A stretch of DNA of 6,201 bases from Synergistaceae bacterium (GCA_012513245.1 JAAZCN010000110.1:1-6201); one strand, 5' to 3'; counted from the stretch's first letter, positions 1 through 5,619 are shown. A program made the numbers and translations. Notes: generated by a model not told the origin, from the letters alone.

Positions 1-88
1 TCATGTTAATGCCAAGCTCCTGGCAAGTCTTTTCCATATCTTTTTTCAGCACCTCATCCATGCGGACGTTTACAAGTACCTGGGCCAT
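1..88 (-). CDS. RelB/DinJ-family antitoxin, N-terminal fragment (runs off the window)
   Basis: The minus strand from position 88 encodes MAQVLVNVRMDEVLKKDMEK, followed by TCQELGINM, 29 codons before the window ends. The short beta-strand 'VLVNVRMDE' followed by a helix ending in 'ELGINM' is the usual opening of RelB/DinJ antitoxins, whose N-terminal ribbon-helix-helix binds the operator DNA while the C-terminus wraps a RelE/YafQ-type toxin. The start is supported by AGGAG (complement of 97-101) 8 nt upstream and by a strong promoter farther upstream. Family knowledge predicts a toxin gene directly downstream, outside this window, and autoregulation by the antitoxin-toxin complex. The family call rests on 29 residues, but the pattern is characteristic. 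No function is known for the missing half. Confidence 0.8.
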   Translation of the reverse strand, partial: MAQVLVNVRMDEVLKKDMEKTCQELGINM

Positions 89-120
89 TTATCTCACTCC
101 TTTTTGTTCCTTATTTGAAT

Positions 121-148
121 ATTATAGCAATTATAAAGACAATGTCAA
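121..148 (-). promoter_or_regulatory. Sigma-70-type promoter of the antitoxin gene
   Basis: On the minus strand a perfect -35 box TTGACA (complement of 143-148) is separated by 16 bp from a perfect -10 box TATAAT (complement of 121-126). Transcription would start near position 114, giving a leader of roughly 25 nt before the antitoxin ATG at 88. Both hexamers match the consensus exactly, so this is the best-supported promoter in the window. An operator for the antitoxin would be expected to overlap it, but I see no clear palindrome to mark one. Confidence 0.85.
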
Positions 149-218
149 TACAGGGTCTTTACATAGTTAGGGACATGTTGCGTGAAGTTGTCAGGTGAGG
201 CGATTGGTATAGGTTTTT

Positions 219-277
219 GCTGAGCTGTCGCTGAGCTGTCGCTGAGCGGTTGCTGAGCAATGGCTGAGCCATCGTAA
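219..277 (+). repeat. Heptamer array A1: five GCTGAGC units at exact 11-bp spacing, then GTAA
   Basis: GCTGAGC begins at 219, 230, 241, 252 and 263, each followed by a 4-nt spacer (TGTC, TGTC, GGTT, AATG, CATC). The position where a sixth unit would begin (274) reads GTAA instead. All five heptamers are identical while the spacers vary within an N-R-T-N pattern. This is the left, rightward-facing arm of the gap-1 element; its counterpart is the inverted array at 683-729. I do not recognise a named repeat family. Confidence 0.9.
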
Positions 278-319
278 TACCTTAAAAAACTCGTCTCCTC
301 CGGACGCTGCTGATCAGGA

Positions 320-366
320 GAATGCTGTTTCCTGATAAGGAAACTTATAAGAACACCTTAGCATTC
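320..366. repeat. Nested hairpin (two stacked inverted repeats)
   Basis: An inner perfect inverted repeat, GTTTCCT (327-333) and AGGAAAC (338-344) around the 4-nt loop GATA, lies inside an outer one, GAATGCT (320-326) and AGCATTC (360-366). The outer stem directly abuts the inner stem on its left side. Between them the right side carries the small palindrome CTTATAAG (344-351). No T-run follows, so it is not a classical terminator. It lies between the left heptamer array and the nested element. Function is unknown. Confidence 0.55.
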
Positions 367-375
367 GAACTATTT

Positions 376-394
376 CGAAAGCGTTATGAGATCG
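376..394 (+). repeat. Degenerate rightward array end, inverted partner of the array at 608-649
   Basis: The stretch AAGCGTTATGAGATCG (379-394) matches the reverse complement of 608-624, AAGCGGTTGTGAGATCG, with one substitution and one gap. In the array grammar it reads heptamer-like CGAAAGC, the 3-nt spacer GTT, then ATGA in place of GTGA. The same region shows TTCGAA twice, 10 bp apart (364-369 and 374-379). It therefore looks like the decayed left arm of a smaller element nested inside the gap-1 element. Confidence 0.5.
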
Positions 395-451
395 GAGGTC
401 CATCGGCTTAGAATTTAGTCTGTGGCAGGGTTTGTCGTAAAACAAAAGACA

Positions 452-484
452 CTGGATTCCCGATTGAAACATTCGGGAACGACG
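452..484 (+). repeat. CTGGATTCCCG...CGGGAACGACG hairpin repeat, copy 1
   Basis: CTGGATTCCCG (452-462) and CGGGAACGACG (474-484) flank a short loop; TTCCCGA and TCGGGAA form a 7-bp stem with a 9-nt loop. Sequences of the form 'CTGGATTCCCG ... CGGGAATGACG' are dispersed intergenic repeats in many unrelated bacterial genomes. A second copy follows 14 bp downstream with the same ends and a different loop. Confidence 0.7.
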
Positions 485-498
485 AGAAGTGGCTGGAC

Positions 499-532
499 CT
501 GGATTCCCGCTCGAGTGCCTACGGGAAAGACG
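499..532 (+). repeat. CTGGATTCCCG...CGGGAAAGACG hairpin repeat, copy 2
   Basis: The same 11-bp left end (499-509) as copy 1 and the right end CGGGAAAGACG (522-532). TTCCCG and CGGGAA give a 6-bp stem around a 12-nt loop unrelated to that of copy 1. Two tandem copies with conserved ends and diverged loops suggest selection or recent copying of the stem ends only. Confidence 0.7.
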
Positions 533-607
533 GTAAAGGGAAACATGTAGGAATGGCGATGAGGTGATCCCAATATGGCACGCCTTTCGCCACTATTAAC
601 CGTTTTT

Positions 608-649
608 CGATCTCACAACCGCTTGCCCACCGCTAGCCAATTGCTAGCC
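608..649 (-). repeat. Heptamer array A2: three GGCNAGC-variant units at 11-bp spacing, GTGA end
   Basis: On the plus strand GCTTGCC (621), GCTAGCC (632) and GCTAGCC (643) are spaced exactly 11 bp apart with spacers CACC and AATT. Read on the minus strand they are GGCTAGC, GGCTAGC and GGCAAGC followed by spacer GGTT and the terminus GTGA (complement of 613-616). The phasing and terminus follow the rule of the other arrays but the heptamer is a third variant. It is the right arm of the nested element whose left end is at 376-394. Confidence 0.75.
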
Positions 650-682
650 TGCCCCTAAGACCCAATTCTCCTTCTCTCGCCC

Positions 683-729
683 TTACAACCGCTTAGCGAT
701 TGCTCAGCCATGCTCAGCCACCGCTCAGC
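683..729 (-). repeat. Heptamer array A3: four GCTNAGC units, GTAA end, right arm of the gap-1 element
   Basis: Plus-strand heptamers GCTTAGC (691), GCTCAGC (702), GCTCAGC (712) and GCTCAGC (723) are spaced 11, 10 and 11 bp apart; the second spacer is only three bases (CAT). Read on the minus strand the array ends with spacer GGTT and GTAA (complement of 683-686). It is inverted relative to the array at 219-277, so the two face each other across about 400 bp. Confidence 0.85.
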
Positions 730-736
730 AAAGTTT

Positions 737-754
737 TTTAGACCAACGTTTGAC
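737..754 (-). repeat. Two GTCNAAC-class heptamers next to a GCTNAGC array
   Basis: TTTAGAC (737-743), CAAC spacer, then GTTTGAC (748-754) are 11 bp apart and end six bases before the stop codon of the YjbH-like gene. They belong to the heptamer class otherwise seen only in gap 3 (5620-5826). The first copy is degenerate in one base. This is the only place in the window where the two classes adjoin. Confidence 0.55.
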
Positions 755-759
755 CGCCC

Positions 760-2916
760 TTAAAGACCTTCTTCTCCCTGCATTGCTTCGTCCACGCGCC
801 ATTGTCCTGACAGGTATTCCAAAATACCATACACTTTTTTCTTCTCTACCTGAGGCTGTTGGTCTTCTCTGATGTCTCTCATGAGCCTTTCGAGCAGAGG
901 ACCCAGTTCCTGGTTGAGCCTTCTTGGATTCAGTTCGCCTATCAGTTTTTCCGGTGTCATCCATGCTCCGGGCATTGCTCCGGCGATGAGTCTGAAGGTT
1001 GAGAGTAGGGTGAATTCCTGGTCCCAATAGGTGTTGCTTGGGTGTCCAGCGTACCAGAAGGATAACGGAAGATGGAGAATCATTCCGGCGTCTGTGTAGC
1101 TTTTGTTCTGCGTTTTTCTGTCTGTATTTGTGAAATAGAAGCCTACAGAGGCATCGTTCCAGTTTCTTATCGCGTCTACTCTGTATCCCTTGTCAGAATC
1201 TATAAATTTACCATATCTTGCAATTATGTCGGCGTTATAAGTCGAGTCATGGTATCCTAACTCGGCCCAGTAACCGCTACGCCAATCGTTTTCCCCATTG
1301 ATCGGCAGGTAGTAGGCTTTTCCGTTGTAATACTCGCGCTTGTAGTCCGAAAGTCCTGCAAAGGAGTCAAAATCCCTCTCTTTTACGACGGAGACCCTTG
1401 CGCCTATCCAGAAGGGAGATTCTTTAAGGAAATAACGTCCCCAGAAATTTCCTCCGAAGTAATTTTCATCGAGCCAGCCGACCTCGCCTAGTGCCCATGT
1501 GCGGTCGTTCAGCTTGTGGATGTAGCTGAGCACGCCCTGCCATATTCTGGTTTTATCGCTTATCTCAGGTTGCCACCAAATATCGATGTCGTTTTCGATG
1601 GGCTGACGTACTTTGAGATACGCCTCCCATCCCTGAGATGAACGTAAATGTCCTATGTAATCTATATCCAGTCTTCCCATATAATCATTTTGAAGAGTTC
1701 TGTCGATCCTAGGCTCGTAAGCGAGAGCAATCCTTATATCAGCGGTGCCGTTTCTGATGCTCTCTCCGGGCCCGGCCATTACTTGCCACTCTTCATCCAG
1801 AAGCGTTCCATACTTTGTCTTGGGAGCCCATCTTGCCGAATCGTTGTTAAGGTCATAGGCGTTCAGCGCATGGAGCCTTATCAAGGCCATCTTTTCAGTA
1901 TTCATTTCGATCCGTGAGACGGGATTGCCCCTTACCATTGTTGAGAATGAGCATACTTCGGTATCCCAAGGTATCTTATGAGCTGTCAGGATAATGGCGC
2001 GCGCGGTTGCCTCTGCTTGTGACGAATAGCCGATATTCTCAAATGCCACATGCACTTTTTTATCTCCGGCAAGAACAACTGTATTTCTTAACCCAAAGCC
2101 CTTTTTCCCAAGTTCGATCTGCAGTTCGGAGGCCGTCTTTTCTATATCCGTCTCATCCCAGTCAGAGAACAATGTTTCCTCTATCTTTGCTTTATTTTTT
2201 CCTCCAAAGACGGGCTTGGTTAAATCAAAAGCGTAACTTAGCCCAAAACAGAACTCCTCACCCCTTTGATAGCTCAGACTTCCGTTTAGACCCCATTCAC
2301 TTTTGAGTACTATTCCGAAATTATATTTATCTTTTGCCGGTTTGGGGTGTAACTTTTTGCCTCCGACCCAGTCCTTGGTATAATCGAGCGGGCTGTATTC
2401 AGCCTTAAATTCCAGCCATTTCTGAGGTTCCCAGGATATACCACCGTAAAAACCATTGTATGTGTCAGTAGCATAACCAAGTGTCAGAGCGACATCTGCG
2501 TACTTCCATGTTCCTGCCGCGAAATAGGCCTTTCGTATCTCTGTTCCCATCATGTCAAGAGAACCGAATGCAAGTGCGGGTCTAAGTCCCTTCTGCTCAG
2601 CCAGAAGAAATTTAAGGTCCATCGCCTTATCCTTATAACGTCCGTAACCGGGGCTTATTATATTTGCGGTAGCAAATTCGTTAAGGCGGATATTCATTTC
2701 CAGCCAAGGGAAAAGCCCCAGACTAGCAGAACCGCTCCTGTAGGGGTAAAAATCACTGAATGATATCCATCCCATACCATCACCCGGCATTTCAGCCGAA
2801 GGATACTCCCAAAGCCCAACCAGCCCAGAATTAGAAGGAGAAAGAGCGTAAGAGGGAATGGCCATAAGAAGGAAAATAAGTGCGAAAAAGTAAAACTTAC
2901 ATCTCTTTGTTTTCAT
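760..2916 (-). CDS. YjbH/GfcD-family outer-membrane exopolysaccharide protein
   Basis: The 718-residue product begins with a Sec signal peptide (basic MKTKRCK, hydrophobic core, likely cleavage after SYA at residue 24). The mature N-terminus 'NSGLVGLWEYPSAEMPGDG' and the following 'LFPWLEMNIRLNEF' match the YjbH family (DUF940), whose members typically have about 700 residues. E. coli YjbH and its homologue GfcD belong to exopolysaccharide and group 4 capsule operons and are thought to be outer-membrane beta-barrel proteins. Alternating aromatic/polar strands run through residues 25-235 and 395-650, with a more soluble alpha/beta segment between them (about 240-360), rich in charged residues. 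After a strand-like stretch ending in 'GAMPGAW' (residue 652) there is a 66-residue charged, helical tail rich in E, R, K and Q. The start is supported by GGGGG (complement of 2925-2929) 8 nt upstream. Divergent from the SLBB export gene; the exact role is not established even in E. coli. Confidence 0.88.
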   Translation of the reverse strand: MKTKRCKFYFFALIFLLMAIPSYALSPSNSGLVGLWEYPSAEMPGDGMGWISFSDFYPYRSGSASLGLFPWLEMNIRLNEFATANIISPGYGRYKDKAMDLKFLLAEQKGLRPALAFGSLDMMGTEIRKAYFAAGTWKYADVALTLGYATDTYNGFYGGISWEPQKWLEFKAEYSPLDYTKDWVGGKKLHPKPAKDKYNFGIVLKSEWGLNGSLSYQRGEEFCFGLSYAFDLTKPVFGGKNKAKIEETLFSDWDETDIEKTASELQIELGKKGFGLRNTVVLAGDKKVHVAFENIGYSSQAEATARAIILTAHKIPWDTEVCSFSTMVRGNPVSRIEMNTEKMALIRLHALNAYDLNNDSARWAPKTKYGTLLDEEWQVMAGPGESIRNGTADIRIALAYEPRIDRTLQNDYMGRLDIDYIGHLRSSQGWEAYLKVRQPIENDIDIWWQPEISDKTRIWQGVLSYIHKLNDRTWALGEVGWLDENYFGGNFWGRYFLKESPFWIGARVSVVKERDFDSFAGLSDYKREYYNGKAYYLPINGENDWRSGYWAELGYHDSTYNADIIARYGKFIDSDKGYRVDAIRNWNDASVGFYFTNTDRKTQNKSYTDAGMILHLPLSFWYAGHPSNTYWDQEFTLLSTFRLIAGAMPGAWMTPEKLIGELNPRRLNQELGPLLERLMRDIREDQQPQVEKKKVYGILEYLSGQWRVDEAMQGEEGL

Positions 2917-2924
2917 TTAAAAGG

Positions 2925-2929
2925 CCCCC
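2925..2929 (-). promoter_or_regulatory. GGGGG ribosome-binding site of the YjbH-like gene
   Basis: GGGGG lies 8 nt before the ATG at 2916. It can pair with the CCUCC anti-Shine-Dalgarno sequence with one G-U wobble. The divergent SLBB gene uses the same unusual all-G form, whereas the antitoxin and S23 genes have ordinary AGGAG or AAGGAG. Confidence 0.55.
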
Positions 2930-3005
2930 GTGAATAAAGACAAATAAAATAACGCCTTCCATTATATATGAACAAATATATATCGGGCGATAAACGAATA
3001 ACACC

Positions 3006-3034
3006 TTGCTTAAGTCCTAGTAAATACTTATAAT
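3006..3034 (+). promoter_or_regulatory. Candidate promoter reading into the heptamer array and the SLBB gene
   Basis: TTGCTT (3006-3011) and a perfect TATAAT (3029-3034) are separated by exactly 17 bp. The -35 box matches consensus only in its first three bases. Initiation near 3041 would fall inside the first heptamer, leave a leader of about 315 nt before the SLBB start codon and place both inward-facing arrays in that leader RNA. The role is inferred from spacing and -10 quality alone. Confidence 0.45.
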
Positions 3035-3035
3035 G

Positions 3036-3094
3036 GCTCAGGGATTGCTAAGCTGTGGCTGAGCCGTAGCTTAGCGATTGCTAAGCAATTGTAA
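3036..3094 (+). repeat. Heptamer array A4: five GCTNAGC units at exact 11-bp spacing, then GTAA
   Basis: Units begin at 3036 (GCTCAGG, last base off), 3047 (GCTAAGC), 3058 (GCTGAGC), 3069 (GCTTAGC) and 3080 (GCTAAGC), with spacers GATT, TGTG, CGTA, GATT and AATT. GTAA sits at 3091, exactly where a sixth unit would start. All four bases occur at the central position within this one array, while the flanking GCT and AGC are kept. It faces the inverted arrays at 3208-3324. Confidence 0.9.
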
Positions 3095-3179
3095 AAGCGA
3101 AAAATAAAAAATTTCAACATAGAACTGACTACACAGAGCGGCAAAATAAACCCTGCTAAACCCTTGTTTTAAAATCGTC

Positions 3180-3317
3180 GCTCAGCTGCATTTATCCGGT
3201 TTTGATTTTACAACAGCTCAGCCATTGCTCAGCAAACGCTCAGCGACCGCTCAGCTGCATTTTTAAGTTTTTGATTTCACAACAGCTCAGCCATTGCTCA
3301 GCAACCGCTCAGCCATC
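3180..3317. repeat. 69-bp tandem direct repeat, two copies
   Basis: Positions 3180-3248 and 3249-3317 align without gaps, with 8 differences in 69 by my count. Each copy holds GCTCAGC, then TGCATTT, a T-rich linker ending in GATTT(T/C)AC, AACA, and two further phased heptamers. Most differences fall in the T-rich linker, not in the heptamers. The repeat shows that a whole linker-plus-array block can be duplicated as one unit. Confidence 0.85.
3208..3255 (-). repeat. Heptamer array A5: four GCTGAGC units, GTAA end
   Basis: Plus-strand GCTCAGC begins at 3216, 3227, 3238 and 3249 (exact 11-bp spacing, spacers CATT, AAAC, GACC). On the minus strand the array ends with spacer TGTT and GTAA (complement of 3208-3211). 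A single extra GCTCAGC lies upstream at 3180-3186. This is the first right arm of the gap-2 element, opposite 3036-3094. Confidence 0.9.
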
Positions 3318-3324
3318 GCTTAGC
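3277..3324 (-). repeat. Heptamer array A6: four GCTNAGC units, GTGA end
   Basis: Plus-strand units begin at 3285, 3296, 3307 (GCTCAGC) and 3318 (GCTTAGC), spaced exactly 11 bp, with spacers CATT, AACC and CATC. On the minus strand it ends with TGTT and GTGA (complement of 3277-3280). It is the duplicated second right arm in gap 2 and ends 33 bp before the SLBB start codon. Confidence 0.9.
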
Positions 3325-3342
3325 CGCACTCATCACTCAATC

Positions 3343-3347
3343 GGGGG
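3343..3347 (+). promoter_or_regulatory. GGGGG ribosome-binding site that fixes the SLBB gene start
   Basis: GGGGG lies 10 nt before ATG 3358 and can pair with CCUCC through one G-U wobble. Together with the signal peptide that begins exactly at this ATG, it favours 3358 over the in-frame ATG at 3202, which precedes only repeat sequence and has no Shine-Dalgarno motif. Confidence 0.55.
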
Positions 3348-3357
3348 TTCTCACAGT

Positions 3358-5583
3358 ATGGGAAAAAACAAATCATCCGTTATTATCATCCTCGCACTCT
3401 ATATATTATCCACCTTCGCTCCAATCACAGCTTACGCGCAACCAACAGGAACAGCTGCGGCGGTTCAGGCGGCGGCTGATGCACTTAGCATGGGGTCTGA
3501 CGGAAACGGAGTTGGATTTCCGGGGGAAGGCGATGCAGATACCGGGATAAACGATGGTTCGGAAAGCACAGCTGATTTCCCCGCTATAGAAGATCAGGCA
3601 TCTACAGAGCCGATAGTTGTACAGGAAAAAAGCATAGATGATGACAAACTTGGAACCACATCTGCACCCGATTCGCTTGTCACAACATCACCCCGCCTAG
3701 ACCCGAGAGAAATCAAGGGAAGCAGCATGTTCAACAACCTGCGTGACAGGTTGGCTCGTTTCGGTGCAGACTTCTTCAGAGTAAAAAGGACGAACTCACT
3801 AGCTTATGCCCCGGTAGGTCCTAACTACGTCGTTGCACCAGGCGATGAAGTAAAGATAAACCTGTGGGGATATTCTGAGATAAGGGCAAATCTCCTTGTT
3901 GACAGAGACGGCACAGTCACTCTCCCACAGGCAGGACCTGTCTCAGCGGCGGGCTTGACCTTCTCGGAGCTGCAAAAATCGATAGAGACTGCTTATAGAA
4001 GGATACTGAATGACTTCGAGCTGAATGTCACGATGGGCAAACTCCACACGATAACCGTATATGTAACTGGACATGCGGCACGGCCCGGAGCCTATGCAAT
4101 ATCCTCCATGGCAACTCTCGTCGATGTCCTATCTCAGGCGGGAGGCCCCTCCCTTTCAGGATCCATGAGGGCGATAGAGGTAAAACGTAACAATAAAAAA
4201 ATTGCGACATTTGATGTTTACAACCTTCTTCTTAAAGGCGACAGAACAGGAGACAGTCGTCTGGCAGAGGGAGATATAATCTTCATACCGACAGTTGGCC
4301 CCCTAGTTGCAATCGCCGGAAACGTAAAACGGCCTGCCATATATGAACTTAGAGGCAAAGAGAACAAACTAAGCGATGTTATCTCCCTTGCGGGAGGGCT
4401 GACCGCCGGAGCATACAAAGGGCGCATCCAGCTTATTCGCGTTGAACAGAACGCATACAGAACTGCTTTTGAATCGGATCTCAATTCCCCCGCTGCTAAC
4501 GTCCAGATACTTAAAGACGGCGATTTGCTCAAAATCTTCGCTGTCCCCGGCGGAGTATTCAACGTGAGAATAGCAGGAGCTGTTATACAGCCGGGAGTAT
4601 ACCCAATAGAACCTGGAGTTACCACGCTTACAGAAATACTTAACAGGTCAGGCGGACTTATGTATACTGCAGCATCAGAGGGAGAACTCACAAGGGTCGA
4701 AGTAAGCCCTGAAGGCCCAGTTACAACAAGAATAAAACTGAACCTAATGGAAGCACAAAAAGGAACCTCCCGATTTATCCTGCAACGGGACGACTACCTT
4801 TTTGTCCGTACAGTTCCTGACTGGGAGATTTACAGAAGCGCTAATATAACAGGAAGAGTCTTGTACCCCGGCAACTACGCAGTCAAGAGAGGGGAGAAAC
4901 TATCTTCACTCCTTGAGAGGTCCGGAGGCTACGCATCCGATGCCTTCACGCGCGGGACAGTCTTTTTACGTGAAAGTGTCAGGACTGAGCAACAGAAACA
5001 GATAGATGAAATGATAAAACTCCTCGAAAGAGAAATCGTCTACGCAGGGAATGAGGCGATTGCAACATCCACAGGAACAAACGACGTGGCTTATGCTAAA
5101 GAGAGCATGGCCATGAAGAATCGATATCTTGACGCAATAAAAACTGTCAAAGCATCAGGTAGGCTTGTAATCAAACTTCCTGAAGATTACCGTATGATAA
5201 AAGGCAGTCCTTACGACATTACCCTTGAAGAGGGTGACCGCCTTCACATTCCCGAGAAACCGGGAACTGTCCAGGTAATAGGCTCTGTCCTGACTCCATC
5301 AGCCTTCGTTTACAGAGAAGGACAGCCCTTCAATGCCTATGTAAAAATGGCAGGAGGCTACAGCACTACAGCCAGTCCAAGACGTACATACATAATGAAA
5401 GCTGACGGCTCCACAGTAAGAGCGCTAGCGGGCAACAAGCCGCGCATTGTAGAAGAGGGCGATTTCATAGTGGTTCCCGAAAAAGTCCAGTTCTCACCGA
5501 CCATGCGCAATACATTGAACATTGTAGACATTATCTATAAGTTTGCGCTGGGTGTTGCGGCGGTCAACAACATCACGAAGTGA
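3358..5583 (+). CDS. Polysaccharide export protein, Wza/GfcE-like, Poly_export plus five SLBB domains
   Basis: The 741-residue product starts with a signal peptide, MGKNKSS plus a hydrophobic core, likely cleaved at AYA/Q after residue 27. An acidic, low-complexity linker follows (about 28-125). The Poly_export domain (about 148-231) carries 'YVVAPGDEVKINLWG'. Five SLBB domains begin near residues 232, 315, 401, 494 and 637, each with the 'G.v..Pg.y......l.d.l..aGG' pattern; a charged, probably coiled-coil insert (about 540-600) lies between the fourth and fifth. The C-terminus 'NIVDIIYKFALGVAAVNN' is amphipathic, like the helix with which Wza crosses the outer membrane. Family members form ring-shaped export channels for capsule or exopolysaccharide. 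E. coli Wza is about 380 residues with fewer SLBB repeats, so this is the long form. There is no lipobox cysteine, so unlike Wza it is not a lipoprotein. The glycosyltransferases, polymerase and Wzc-type kinase are not in view. Confidence 0.92.
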   Translation: MGKNKSSVIIILALYILSTFAPITAYAQPTGTAAAVQAAADALSMGSDGNGVGFPGEGDADTGINDGSESTADFPAIEDQASTEPIVVQEKSIDDDKLGTTSAPDSLVTTSPRLDPREIKGSSMFNNLRDRLARFGADFFRVKRTNSLAYAPVGPNYVVAPGDEVKINLWGYSEIRANLLVDRDGTVTLPQAGPVSAAGLTFSELQKSIETAYRRILNDFELNVTMGKLHTITVYVTGHAARPGAYAISSMATLVDVLSQAGGPSLSGSMRAIEVKRNNKKIATFDVYNLLLKGDRTGDSRLAEGDIIFIPTVGPLVAIAGNVKRPAIYELRGKENKLSDVISLAGGLTAGAYKGRIQLIRVEQNAYRTAFESDLNSPAANVQILKDGDLLKIFAVPGGVFNVRIAGAVIQPGVYPIEPGVTTLTEILNRSGGLMYTAASEGELTRVEVSPEGPVTTRIKLNLMEAQKGTSRFILQRDDYLFVRTVPDWEIYRSANITGRVLYPGNYAVKRGEKLSSLLERSGGYASDAFTRGTVFLRESVRTEQQKQIDEMIKLLEREIVYAGNEAIATSTGTNDVAYAKESMAMKNRYLDAIKTVKASGRLVIKLPEDYRMIKGSPYDITLEEGDRLHIPEKPGTVQVIGSVLTPSAFVYREGQPFNAYVKMAGGYSTTASPRRTYIMKADGSTVRALAGNKPRIVEEGDFIVVPEKVQFSPTMRNTLNIVDIIYKFALGVAAVNNITK

Positions 5584-5618
5584 TGTTACTTCGTGTCCTT
5601 AAACAATTGTTTAAGGAC
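5569..5618 (+). repeat. Overlapping alternative hairpins and a 24-bp palindrome at the SLBB gene end
   Basis: AACATCAC-GAA-GTGATGTT (5569-5587) is a perfect 8-bp stem that includes the stop codon. CACGAAGT (5574-5581) and ACTTCGTG (5588-5595) form another perfect 8-bp stem with loop GATGTT; the two share bases and cannot form together. A 24-bp perfect palindrome follows (5595-5618, centre AATT), with half-site GTCCTTAAACAA. The palindrome is close to two heptamer-like units, CTTAAAC and GTTTAAG, facing each other across an AATT spacer. No T-run follows, so intrinsic termination is doubtful, though an end-of-transcript or anti-exonuclease role is possible. Confidence 0.65.
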
Positions 5619-5619
5619 G

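Larger units (their letters stand above)
89..759. other. Repeat-filled intergenic region 1 (no gene seen)
   Basis: This 671-bp gap separates the antitoxin start from the stop codon of the YjbH-like gene on the same strand. I see no convincing coding region or RNA gene in it. It holds, in order: the antitoxin promoter; a plus-oriented heptamer array (219-277); a nested hairpin (320-366); a degenerate array end (376-394); two CTGGATTCCCG hairpin repeats (452-532); a minus-oriented array of a GGCNAGC variant (613-649); a minus-oriented GCTNAGC array (683-729); and two GTTTGAC-class heptamers (737-754) directly before the YjbH-like stop codon. The layout reads as two nested inward-facing elements. 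Confidence 0.7.
2917..3357. other. Divergent intergenic region 2 (regulatory, repeat-filled, no gene seen)
   Basis: This 441-bp region lies between the divergent starts of the YjbH-like and SLBB genes. It contains an AT-rich stretch (2930-3000), a plus-strand promoter candidate (3006-3034), the rightward array at 3036-3094, an A-rich core with no recognised motif (3095-3179), and a 69-bp direct repeat carrying leftward arrays (3180-3324). An open frame runs in phase from 3202 into the SLBB gene, but its translation is just repeat sequence and it lacks a ribosome-binding site. Confidence 0.7.

Noticed and set aside
725..1027. Minus-strand 100-codon open frame overlapping the YjbH-like gene end
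   Set aside because: It is out of frame with a well-supported gene and its Arg/Ser-rich translation shows no family pattern or ribosome-binding site.
2961..2989. Promoter for the YjbH-like gene
   Set aside because: A perfect TATAAT is present on the minus strand (complement of 2961-2966), but the sequence 17 bp upstream (CGCCCG) does not resemble a -35 box, so I leave it unassigned.
219..3324. CRISPR array
   Set aside because: Repeat unit is only 7 bp with 4-bp spacers, far below CRISPR sizes, spacers are constrained rather than unique, and no cas gene is present.
4218..4691. 157-codon minus-strand open frame inside the SLBB gene
   Set aside because: It is the antisense shadow of the SLBB repeats; composition is Ser/Pro/Leu-rich and there is no start signal.
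5595..5618. Intrinsic terminator after the SLBB gene
   Set aside because: The palindrome is perfect but AT-rich in the centre, has no loop and is not followed by a T-run.
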